Assembly: GCA_035530875.1 (NCBI GenBank)
Contig: DATKUB010000052.1
Coordinates: 1-27,728, forward strand
DNA: 27,728 nt
Direction of reading: 5' to 3'
Source: JANXYY01 sp035530875
GTDB lineage: Bacteria; Actinomycetota; Actinomycetes; Nanopelagicales; Nanopelagicaceae
The notes under the pieces are model-generated. The model was not told the DNA's origin and did not search any database. It worked only from the letters and a program-made list of their open reading frames with translations. Position 1 is the first letter of the stretch; every line of letters starts with the position of its first letter. Of the stretch, positions 15,901-21,738 are shown piece by piece. Position numbers and translations under genes: made by a program.

Positions 15901-17649
15901 CGATGCAGACCAAGACACCGACGCCAACCCTTCACCGGCAACCGCCTTGACTCCGGCCGGTGCCGCCGGGGCCACGGCCGCTAACGTCGGGGTGACCGAA
16001 GCGCTGGACGACGAGGCCGGGGAGGCGCCGGCAGTGTTTGCGGCCGTCACCGTGAAGGTATAGGCGGTGCCATTGTCTAGCCCCGTGATTGAGCAGGTAA
16101 GCAGCGCAGTCGTGCAGGTAAGTCCGCCCGGAGTCGATGTCACCATATAAGAGTCGGCGCCAACCGATGCAGACCAGGCCACCGACGCACTCCCTTCACC
16201 GGCAACCGCCGTGACGCCGCTCGGTGTCGTTGGAATAGTCACTTCCGGCAATGGAGTAACCGCAAGGCTCGACTTCGAGGACGGAGATGTCCCAACCGAA
16301 TTAGTCCCAGTCACTTTGAACGTATATGCGGTGCCACTACTTAATCCGGCAATTGAGCAAGTGAGCAACGCAGTCGTGCAAGTAAGGCCGTCGGGGCTTG
16401 ATGTCACCGTATAGAAGTCCGAACCGACCGACGCCAGCCATGCGATGGTTGCCGACCCGCCCCCCGCAACCGCAGTAACCCCGGTCGGGGCAATTGGCGC
16501 TACCTGTGCCAACACGGGGGTAACAGCCGGACTTGCCGCTGATGGCGGCGAAGTGCCGACGGAGTTTGTTCCAGTCACTTTGAAGGTGTAGGAAGTGCCG
16601 TTAGTCAAGCCGGTTACCGAGCAAGTCAACAGCGCGGTTGTGCAAGTGAAACCGCCCGGGCTCGACGTCACCGTATAAGAGTCAGAGCCAACCGACGCCG
16701 CCCAGGCAACTGTCGCCAACCCCTCGCCCGCGACCGCGGTAACTCCGGTCGGCGCCACCGGCGCTACTACTTCTAACAGGGGAGTAACTGCCAGGCTGGG
16801 TGCGGACGGAGCAGATGTGCCGCCAGGGTTGGCGCCGGTCACCGAGAACGTATAGGACGTGCCGTTGCTCAGGCCAACGATCGAGCAGGTCAATAGCGCG
16901 GTTGTGCAAGTGAAGCCGCCCGGACTCGACGTCACCGTATAAGACTCGGCGCCAACCGACGCAACCCAAGCAACCGTCGCCAACCCTTCACCAGCTACCG
17001 CAGTAACGCCGGTCGGTGCCACCGGCGGTACCAATGCGAGTAGCGGAGTCACGGACGGGCTTGCCAGTGAGGGAGCGGAAGTGCCGGCACTGTTCGTCCC
17101 GGCCACTGTAAAGGTATAAGACGTGCCATTGCTTAGCCCGACAACCGAACAGGTCAAGAGCGCGGTTGTGCAAGTGAAACCGCCCGGACTCGACGTCACC
17201 GTATATGAGTCGGTACCGACCGATGCAATCCAAGCCACGGTTGCCAGTCCCTCACCGGCCACTGCAGTGACTCCCGTTGGCGCCGATGGAATCACCGCTA
17301 CTGACATGGGCGTAACCGCCGCACTTGGTTGCGAAGCCGCAGAAACACCGTCGGCATTCGTCGCGGTGACCGTAAACGTGTAGGCAGTGCCATTCGTCAG
17401 CGAAGTCACCGAGCAGGTCAATGAGGAAGTAGTGCAAGTGCGGCCGCCCGGACTCGACGTCACCGTATAAGAGTCGGCGCCAACCGATGCAACCCAAGAC
17501 ACTGTTGCTGATGCGTCTGCGGCAACTGCGGTAACGCCAGTGGGCGCCATGGGCGCCAACGCATTGGCGGCTGGCATGAATACGAATGAGAGCACGAACA
17601 CCGTGATGAACGCGAGCCGCCGATAACGAGCTCGGGATCCACTGGACAT
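12982..17649 (-). CDS. Giant secreted protein with 15 fibronectin-III-like repeats and an OmpA-like C-terminus
   Basis: The product has 1555 residues. A signal peptide (MSSGSRARYRR, then a hydrophobic core ending AANALA) precedes 15 repeats of about 88 residues, each of the form AP-GV-AVAGEG-A-V-W ... SYTVTSSPGG ... YTFTVTA-N--G-S--S--S--VTP. Nearly every repeat has a Cys pair (TCTT--LTCS), six or seven residues apart. The last ~190 residues end in an OmpA-type domain (FIPSRRLLTEVKAFAKSIKG; VTIVGSHSY; GVRMANLRAKVIAQELRKLGV), which in its family binds peptidoglycan. It probably extends from the wall as an adhesin or scaffold. Neighbouring repeats are nearly identical in DNA, implying recent recombination. 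No ribosome-binding site precedes the ATG, but a good leaderless promoter does. Confidence 0.9.
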   Translation of the reverse strand: MSSGSRARYRRLAFITVFVLSFVFMPAANALAPMAPTGVTAVAADASATVSWVASVGADSYTVTSSPGGRTCTTSSLTCSVTSLTNGTAYTFTVTATNADGVSAASQPSAAVTPMSVAVIPSAPTGVTAVAGEGLATVAWIASVGTDSYTVTSSPGGFTCTTALLTCSVVGLSNGTSYTFTVAGTNSAGTSAPSLASPSVTPLLALVPPVAPTGVTAVAGEGLATVAWVASVGAESYTVTSSPGGFTCTTALLTCSIVGLSNGTSYTFSVTGANPGGTSAPSAPSLAVTPLLEVVAPVAPTGVTAVAGEGLATVAWAASVGSDSYTVTSSPGGFTCTTALLTCSVTGLTNGTSYTFKVTGTNSVGTSPPSAASPAVTPVLAQVAPIAPTGVTAVAGGGSATIAWLASVGSDFYTVTSSPDGLTCTTALLTCSIAGLSSGTAYTFKVTGTNSVGTSPSSKSSLAVTPLPEVTIPTTPSGVTAVAGEGSASVAWSASVGADSYMVTSTPGGLTCTTALLTCSITGLDNGTAYTFTVTAANTAGASPASSSSASVTPTLAAVAPAAPAGVKAVAGEGLASVSWSASVGADSYTVTSSPGGFTCTTALLTCSVVGLKNGTAYTFKVTGTNSVGTSPASAASSAVTPKLALIPPATPTGVTADAGEGSASVSWVGSVNADSYAVTSSPGGLTCTTTSSTCSVAGLSNGTPYTFTVTANNSVGTSSASAPSAAVVPAAAKLPPSTPTGVTASAGERSASVAWRPSAAATSYTVTSSPGGFTCTTALLACSVAGLSNGTAYTFKVTASDSAGTSSASAPSAPVVPFVARRPPPTPAGITTVAGNGLATVAWLPSIGAVSYTVTSSPGGFTCTTALLTCSVAGLTNGKSYTFRVTARDSAGASAASSPTSPVIPLVAPPPPSAVAAVAGDRLAVVSWVKAAGAASYKVTSNPDGITCTTSLLSCAISPLTDGLRYTFTVTATNSAGTSSASLATASVIPLTAPRAPATVSAESGDSSALVSWPASLGATSYVVSSNPAGSSCRTVLLSCSVSALSNGRPYTFTVTASNVAGSSAVSVASNAVTPAKAVAVPSAPTGVAGVPADGLVTVSWTGSAGATSYTVTSTPGGLSCATATLTSCVVSALKDGTPYTFTVTAKNAIGASAASAASAAVTPLLAQTAPETPAQVTAVAGDNFAIIGWAAAVGAASYTVTSSPGKFSCTTSLLTCSVASLVDGESYTFTVTAKNAAGKSAASAASDPVIPQVSATTPLAPVGLSAVAGNGLAIVSWTAPPGTIFYTVTSSPGGHTCTTSLLTYCVVNSLANDTAYTFTVTATNIGGTSPASLPSTSVTPRLAKAAIQSLALAQISARAVTQAEAIAAAIVKTEIASAVTTAPATTRIGAVAVTLKAPAGGTVEMIMRASRTGATTPIPCKRTTCVIAATKLSTAQTLSAVTTVQNSEAVTEIVAAFMTSVYPDNIFIPSRRLLTEVKAFAKSIKGRGGVVTIVGSHSYGLHDAHGVRMANLRAKVIAQELRKLGVKARINRIKVTAKTVKGGLAAAVATWRP

Positions 17650-17655
17650 TTATTG

Positions 17656-17683
17656 ACCGTAGCACCGTTAACGAGAATTTCAA
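17656..17683 (-). promoter_or_regulatory. Leaderless promoter of the FN3/OmpA gene
   Basis: On the minus strand TTGAAA (17683-17678), a 16-nt spacer, TACGGT (17661-17656), six bases and then ATG 17649. Both hexamers and spacing are close to the vegetative consensus and would start transcription at the start codon. There is no Shine-Dalgarno. Confidence 0.65.
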
Positions 17684-17811
17684 CCGCAGAAAGTCTCAAT
17701 CGGAGCATCGTCCCAGGTCACTCGCGATGCAATCACTCTGAGCGAGCACCTTCTGCGAAGTAGCAACCTGCTCTGCAAGACATGTTGAGCTTGCCCGACC
17801 GGACGGCACAG

Positions 17812-17845
17812 GGGTTGTCTTTCTAAATGGGTTGTCTTTCTAAAT
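17812..17845. repeat. Perfect 17-bp tandem duplication
   Basis: GGGTTGTCTTTCTAAAT is present twice head to tail (17812-17828, 17829-17845) in the non-coding DNA between the FN3 gene and hepT. It could be a slippage product or a paired binding site. Confidence 0.85.
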
Positions 17846-17936
17846 GCAAATAGTCTTTTGGTTAATCCCAATCTGCAAAATGAGGGAAATTGTGAAGGAA
17901 ACTCTCAATACAACTCTTCGGATGAACAGACCCAAA

Positions 17937-18272
17937 TTAGTTAGAGGCACTACCTGCTCGTAATGCCGCGGCGAACTCCGGCACATCGACCGCAGCGGTT
18001 ATCCAAACCCGGTCAAGGTTAACGCGGTGATAATGATGAGCCAACATGACCCGCATACCGATAATCTTCGCCCACTCGATATCTGGGTATTTCGCTCGGG
18101 CCTCGGGACTCAACGTCGAAGCAGCCTCCCCGATAAGTTCGATGAACCGCTCAATCGCTGGACCAATAGCAGGACTCTCATCGTAGGCTTCACGCCCATG
18201 CGCCACTAAGAACGCGAGACGGTCAGCAAATTCCAAAATATCGGTAAACCGCTCTTCATCCGAGCGGCTCAC
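17937..18272 (-). CDS. hepT: HepT-family toxin (HEPN RNase)
   Basis: This 111-residue all-helical protein has the HEPN active-site motif R-X4-H-X-Y intact as R74-VMLA-H79-H-Y81, in the context RVMLAHHYHRVNLDRVW. HEPN toxins of this family cut RNA, and the partner MntA blocks them by adding AMP units to the motif tyrosine. The stretch YDESPAIGPAIERFIELIGEAA is characteristic. The gene overlaps the mntA stop by 4 bp, antitoxin first. A close paralogue lies at 19052-19390 but is interrupted; this copy appears complete. Confidence 0.93.
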   Translation of the reverse strand: MSRSDEERFTDILEFADRLAFLVAHGREAYDESPAIGPAIERFIELIGEAASTLSPEARAKYPDIEWAKIIGMRVMLAHHYHRVNLDRVWITAAVDVPEFAAALRAGSASN

Positions 18273-18556
18273 AAAGCGAGCGCCTCCTCGCGGATGTGCG
18301 TATCTCGGGGCTTCAACCCACCCCGGTCAATCAAGTCCACACTCACGTGCAAAAATTCTGCAAGTTCCTGTTGCAAGAGGTAAAGATCGCCTAGAGAAGC
18401 ACCCGGCTCACAATCAACTAGAAGATCAATATCGCTATCCGGGCCATCGTCGCCTCGAGCAACCGAACCAAAAACAGCCACTGAGTGCGCCTTATGACGG
18501 GCAGCGATTGCGCGGATGGCTGGAGCCTGCGCTCGCAACTGCTCTAGGCGGGTCAT
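18269..18556 (-). CDS. mntA: MntA-family nucleotidyltransferase antitoxin
   Basis: This 95-residue minimal nucleotidyltransferase carries GSVARG (30-35), the paired aspartates DSDID (Asp42, Asp44) and a third Asp74 in SVDLID: the complete catalytic set expected for an enzyme that AMPylates HepT. The C-terminus (GGLKPRDTHIREEALAL) is identical to that of the divergent twin. ATG 18556 lies 6 nt after a TACCCT hexamer, suggesting a leaderless transcript. The first ~14 codons and upstream bases belong to a 48-bp inverted repeat shared with the twin. Confidence 0.93.
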   Translation of the reverse strand: MTRLEQLRAQAPAIRAIAARHKAHSVAVFGSVARGDDGPDSDIDLLVDCEPGASLGDLYLLQQELAEFLHVSVDLIDRGGLKPRDTHIREEALAL

Positions 18557-18574
18557 AAACCAAGGGTACCTGAC
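18527..18574. repeat. 48-bp inverted repeat, left arm
   Basis: Perfect inverted copy of 18750-18797. It includes the promoter hexamer, the ATG and the first codons of the minus-strand mntA. The arms are separated by 175 bp. Confidence 0.92.
18563..18568 (-). promoter_or_regulatory. -10-like hexamer of minus-strand mntA
   Basis: TACCCT on the minus strand (18568-18563) lies 6 nt before ATG 18556, the leaderless layout. It lies inside the inverted repeat, so the twin gene has the same element. Confidence 0.5.
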
Positions 18575-18628
18575 ACATCTGGCAGGCGGGGCATAGAGTC
18601 AGCCAACCCTGCGGCAGTCCCGTGCCAA

Positions 18629-18700
18629 GTGATTGAAGTACGTAAGGCGTTACTCGATGTGCTTGCCGCGCTCGGAGACCATAGAAAATCAGTAGCAATG
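18629..18700 (+). pseudogene. N-terminal fragment of a nucleotidyltransferase-like protein
   Basis: GTG 18629 opens a frame reading VIEVRKALLDVLAALGDHRK before drifting into non-homologous sequence and the mntA region. The ALLDVLAALGDHR pattern resembles the beginning of actinobacterial AbiEii/MNT-like proteins that continue with a V-VGAQA motif, which is absent here. It lies between the two mntA genes and is probably a relic interrupted when the pair was duplicated. The match rests on memory of a common pattern, not on a search. Confidence 0.35.
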
Positions 18701-18749
18701 AGACTGAGTAGGTTTCAGGCCTCAATTCAGCGTGGCCTCGGGCAACCTG

Positions 18750-18797
18750 GTCAGGTACCCTTGGTTTATGACCCGCCTAGAGCAGTTGCGAGCGCAG
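18750..18797. repeat. 48-bp inverted repeat, right arm
   Basis: Perfect inverted copy of 18527-18574, covering promoter hexamer, ATG and first ten codons of the plus-strand mntA. Identity over both upstream and coding bases, with more divergence further into the genes, points to gene conversion or selection on the control region. Confidence 0.92.
18756..18761 (+). promoter_or_regulatory. -10-like hexamer of plus-strand mntA
   Basis: TACCCT lies 6 nt before ATG 18768, with no Shine-Dalgarno between. It mirrors the element of the divergent copy. Confidence 0.5.
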
Positions 18798-19055
18798 CGT
18801 GAGGAGATTCGCGGCATCGCTGCGCGCCACAAAGCCACTGCAATAGCTGTTTTTGGTTCGGTTGCTCGAGGCGACGATGGCCCGGATAGTGATATTGACT
18901 TCCTTGTAGATTTTGGTCCCGAGACAACGCTTGGTGATGTTTATCTGCTCCAGTGCGAGCTTGAAGATTTCTTGAAAGTTCACGTGGATGTCATTTCGCG
19001 TGGTGGGCTAAAACCGCGGGATACCCATATTCGTGAAGAAGCGCTTGCTCTATGA
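18768..19055 (+). CDS. mntA: MntA-family nucleotidyltransferase antitoxin, second copy
   Basis: The product has 95 residues starting MTRLEQLRAQ, like its twin. GSVARG, DSDID and the third aspartate (HVDVIS) are all present, so the enzyme looks intact. ATG 18768 is preferred over an upstream in-frame codon at 18732 because it matches the twin exactly. The stop overlaps the start of the second hepT by 4 bp. Since that toxin is interrupted, this antitoxin may be an orphan, possibly protecting against the intact HepT at 17937-18272. Confidence 0.92.
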   Translation: MTRLEQLRAQREEIRGIAARHKATAIAVFGSVARGDDGPDSDIDFLVDFGPETTLGDVYLLQCELEDFLKVHVDVISRGGLKPRDTHIREEALAL

Positions 19056-19390
19056 GTCGTGATGACGGCCAACGGATCCAAGATATTATTGATGCGGCAG
19101 AGAAGGTGGCGCTCCTAGTTTCAGAAGGGCGCACCGCTTATGACGAGAGTCCTTCAATTGGCCCAGCAATTGAGCGTTTCCTTGAGATTATTGGAGAAGC
19201 GGCAAACGTACTAACGGATGAGACCTGAGCACTCTTTCCTTCGGTTAACTGGCAGCAAGTACGCGGGCTTCGAATCATGCTTGCGCATCAGTATCATCGC
19301 GTCGATCTTGAGATTGTCTGGAAAACAGCAACAGTAAGCGTTCCTGCGCTCGCCTTAGCCTTGAAGTCAAGGAATTCTGGCTCCTCTTAG
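19052..19390 (+). pseudogene. hepT: Second hepT copy interrupted by an in-frame TGA
   Basis: Reading from ATG 19052, the frame matches the intact HepT throughout (YDESPSIGPAIERFLEIIGEAA; RIMLAHQYHRVDLEIVW) to TAG 19388-19390, except for TGA at 19226-19228 after 58 codons. The intact twin has Arg near this place, so a single CGA-to-TGA change would explain it. The truncated product lacks the R-X4-H-X-Y motif. Downstream sequence is still in frame and well conserved, so the mutation is recent, or the stop is read through. Confidence 0.85.
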
Positions 19391-19591
19391 TAGTGGCAGC
19401 CGTTTCTTCACAAGGCGTTCCCTGACTTCACCGACTCGCGGCGAATCCTGCATGACAAATTGGACTCTCAGCGCCTACTGCGAAACCGGATCACTCAGCA
19501 TTAACAGCGGATTGAAGGACCACATCGAAAGCCAGAGCAGGGTGACCGGAATGGGGCAGTGCCTACGGTCGACGCCGTGGTAAGCAAACCT

Positions 19592-20257
19592 CTATCGAAG
19601 GTGTGCGCGCGTGAGGTCGTGGACCGGGGTGTCGGTCGAAGTTGACCAGGCACCGAACGCGGCCGCGAGGGCTAAGGCGCTGCCGTAGAGAACCTGTTTA
19701 CCGCCTTGCCTAGTCAGCAGAGTGCCCAGTGAGCGGAAGGCGCGTCCCTTACGGGCCAGGACCAGGACATCGGTGGCGGCGCGTTCGCCGAGCCAGTGCC
19801 CCGACGGCAGCCGCACCCGATGGCCGAGTCCGTCCGGTGTTTGCGGGTCGGTCCCGGTGAGCCAGTCATCGAGCAGGCCGAGGGCGACCCCGATGCAGCT
19901 GGAGACGGTCGCGCTGGTGCCGTCGGGCGACTCGGGGGGCACGGACTCAAGGATCGCTGCGGCGAGGGTGGTGTCGTTTCCAGCGACGGCCTCGACCACG
20001 AGGCGCAGCGTGGTGACCGCGTAGTCGCGGGCCTGGCCGACTGGGGTGAACCGGGCCAGGTTGCTCCGTTCCACGGCCCGGTTCATCGCCGCCTGCAGCG
20101 TCGCCAGGTCGGGGACGTCGATGTTGTCGACGTCGATGCCCTCCTCGGCCAACAACGGTGCCAGCTCGCGCATCATCTCGTTGGCGAGTCCGGGCTTGAA
20201 CTGGATCTGCGGCGCACCGGGCGGCGGTTCCGGATTTTTTCGGCGCATGTCGGGCAT
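19592..20257 (-). CDS. GC-rich actinobacterial protein of unknown function
   Basis: This 221-residue protein begins MPDMRRKNPEPPPGAPQIQF. It is mostly helical by eye, with LANEMMRELAPLLAEEGIDV, VGQARDYAVTTLRLVVEAVA, an AATVSSCIGVALGLLDDWL-like stretch (TSATVSSCIGVALGLLDDWL) and GERAATDVLVLARKGRAFRSLG. No signal peptide, metal site or catalytic motif was seen. Codon choice is strikingly GC-rich (GCC, CTG, CGG) compared with both neighbours, which suggests recent transfer from a high-GC actinobacterium. ATG 20257 or 20248 could be the start; neither has a good ribosome-binding site. I do not know its function. Confidence 0.7.
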   Translation of the reverse strand: MPDMRRKNPEPPPGAPQIQFKPGLANEMMRELAPLLAEEGIDVDNIDVPDLATLQAAMNRAVERSNLARFTPVGQARDYAVTTLRLVVEAVAGNDTTLAAAILESVPPESPDGTSATVSSCIGVALGLLDDWLTGTDPQTPDGLGHRVRLPSGHWLGERAATDVLVLARKGRAFRSLGTLLTRQGGKQVLYGSALALAAAFGAWSTSTDTPVHDLTRAHLR

Positions 20258-20320
20258 AGGCCCATTCTCGCAGGCCGTTCGATCACCGTCGACTCCGGAG
20301 GCTCAAACCATCTGACACCC

Positions 20321-20382
20321 TCCTCGAGGACCCCAAACCAGGCGATGTTTGGGATTTAGGCAATAGCCAGATTCAGGCTATT
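20321..20382 (+). promoter_or_regulatory. Cluster of three palindromes upstream of the HTH module
   Basis: Within 62 bp lie TCCTCGAGGA (20321-20330, perfect palindrome), CCCAAAC-N8-GTTTGGG (20332-20353) and AATAGCC-N7-GGCTATT (20362-20382). The last ends 11 bp before the ATG and next to the ribosome-binding site AGGAAAGGAA. They are good candidates for operator sites bound by the helix-turn-helix protein encoded downstream. Confidence 0.6.
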
Positions 20383-20393
20383 CAGGAAAGGAA

Positions 20394-20603
20394 ATGGCGC
20401 TGAATACTCGAGGCGTGGCAAGTGAATGGGTATCAGCACATGATGTGAGGCGTGAAGTTGCTCCGGTCGTTTATCGTGTTTTGAAGGAACTTGAAACCAG
20501 TGGGTGGCGACTCCAGATACCCAAGCCAGGCGGGTACGTCGCGAAGCGGAACGTTGTCCACATCGCCACGACTGGACGGTTAACTGTAGCTGTTTCAACT
20601 TGA
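20394..20603 (+). CDS. Small protein of an unrecognised two-gene module
   Basis: The product has 69 residues from ATG 20394, with a purine-rich ribosome-binding site (AGGAAAGGAA). The sequence has a helical first half (WVSAHDVRREVAPVVYRVLKELETSGWRLQ) and a basic second half (IPKPGGYVAKRN ... TGRLTVAVST) that could form strands. Size and the GW-L--PK-G pattern recall small RNA-binding toxins such as HicA, but the conserved GSH histidine is not there. It lies 33 bp upstream of an HTH gene on the same strand, an arrangement typical of toxin-antitoxin modules. The function is unproven. Confidence 0.6.
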   Translation: MALNTRGVASEWVSAHDVRREVAPVVYRVLKELETSGWRLQIPKPGGYVAKRNVVHIATTGRLTVAVST

Positions 20604-20636
20604 CAACAGTCAGCGAGCGGCGGAAAGTTGTGCACT

Positions 20637-21152
20637 ATGAGTGCGAATTCTTACGAACTATCGTTCGAAGTTGCCGAAATGAGCGAGGCTGTCGAGGACC
20701 GGGCCTGTACTCGGTTCGACTCGGTAATCACTGTCCACGGCGAAGTAACTACGATCACCCTTACGGCGGAAGGCCGAACTTGCCTCCGAGCTGCCATTGA
20801 GACCATAAGCAGTTTACGTGCGGCGGGAGTAGAGCCAATCCGGCTTATTGATGACTTGGTTTCTCGGAGCGAGATCGCAAGGCGAATGGGCGTGACCCCA
20901 CAGTCAGTAGGCCAATGGATTCGAGGGGAACGGCACGCTGAGTCGGCCTTCCCGGCACCATACATTCTGGCCGATGGCGGCCTCTGGCTATGGGGCGAAG
21001 TAGTGGAAGCACTTGATAGCCGGGGCGTAGAAATCGAAGACATTGGTTACCCAGCGAGGCGAGACATTCAAGAAATCGGAGGTGTGCTGGCCAAAAACTC
21101 GAGTCGAGCGCACGCCGTACCAACTCGCAGCGCAACCGACTATCAGCAGTAA
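20637..21152 (+). CDS. Helix-turn-helix protein, probable partner/regulator of the small upstream protein
   Basis: The product has 171 residues from ATG 20637; an in-frame TTG at 20628 is less likely. The N-terminal ~80 residues (YELSFEVAEMSEAVEDRACTRF; GEVTTITLTAEG; AIETISSLRAAGVEPIRLIDD) form an alpha/beta domain. Then follows a clear helix-turn-helix (LVSRSEIARRMGVTPQSVGQWIRGER) and a winged part with GGLWLWGEVVEAL, recalling excisionase/MerR-like DNA-binding proteins. The C-terminus overlaps the convergent secreted-protein gene by 10 bp. A remnant of the last codons is duplicated at 12088-12122. It probably controls the palindromic promoter upstream. Confidence 0.75.
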   Translation: MSANSYELSFEVAEMSEAVEDRACTRFDSVITVHGEVTTITLTAEGRTCLRAAIETISSLRAAGVEPIRLIDDLVSRSEIARRMGVTPQSVGQWIRGERHAESAFPAPYILADGGLWLWGEVVEALDSRGVEIEDIGYPARRDIQEIGGVLAKNSSRAHAVPTRSATDYQQ

Positions 21153-21738
21153 GAGGTTCTGGTGATCGATTGGGTAGAGATCGTGCCGGTGTTCATCGAG
21201 CACGGAACTTGAGTCCCGACGATCCCAGCGACGCCAACACTGCCGATGGTCACAACCGGCGCGTTCTCAAGATCGGCTGCGCGAGTGGCGGCAAGTTTCA
21301 GTTGCCAACTCCCGTCGGCGTAAATCGTCGTTGCCTTCGGCACGGTCCAAGAGGCGGTCCAAGTCGACGACCCGTCGGCGTTAGTTGCCGAGACAAACGG
21401 GATGACATAGACCAGACGGTTATTGGCGTCGTAGACCTTCTCGTACAGCCGACCAATCCCAGCGGCAGAACTCAACACAATCTGCGAAGAAACAACCTGC
21501 CCAGGCTTGACGGTCATACTCGCCAGCGAGCCGGCATAGAGTCCAGAGGTCTGCGAATCGATCCCGAATTGAACATTTCCATTTGTTAGATAGGTAGATA
21601 GGTCAAAAGTTGGCAATGCGGCAACTGTCACTGACGCTTTGCCCGGATCTGCTGGCCGGAACGCCGGGCGATCGGCGATCAAAGCCGCAGCCATCGTGTC
21701 TAGGTAATAAGGCGCGACCCCGGAATGAGCCCGACAGA
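21058..21738. repeat. Copy B (intact) of the segmental direct repeat
   Basis: Same-orientation source or sister of 12088-12666, about 9 kb away. It spans the 3' ends of two converging genes, the HTH gene and the secreted Ig-like gene, showing that the block was duplicated as DNA rather than as a gene. Confidence 0.85.

Noticed and set aside
13316..17383. Several plus-strand open frames of 65-156 codons across the FN3 gene
   Set aside because: They are antisense shadows of the repeated coding sequence: they recur with the repeat period, have no ribosome-binding sites and read as repetitive, frame-dependent peptides.
17812..17845. CRISPR array
   Set aside because: Only two adjacent units without spacers are present and there are no cas genes in the window.
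18527..18797. Insertion-sequence ends formed by the 48-bp inverted repeat
   Set aside because: The arms lie inside the mntA genes and promoters, the 175 bp between them contain no transposase, and no target-site duplication was seen.
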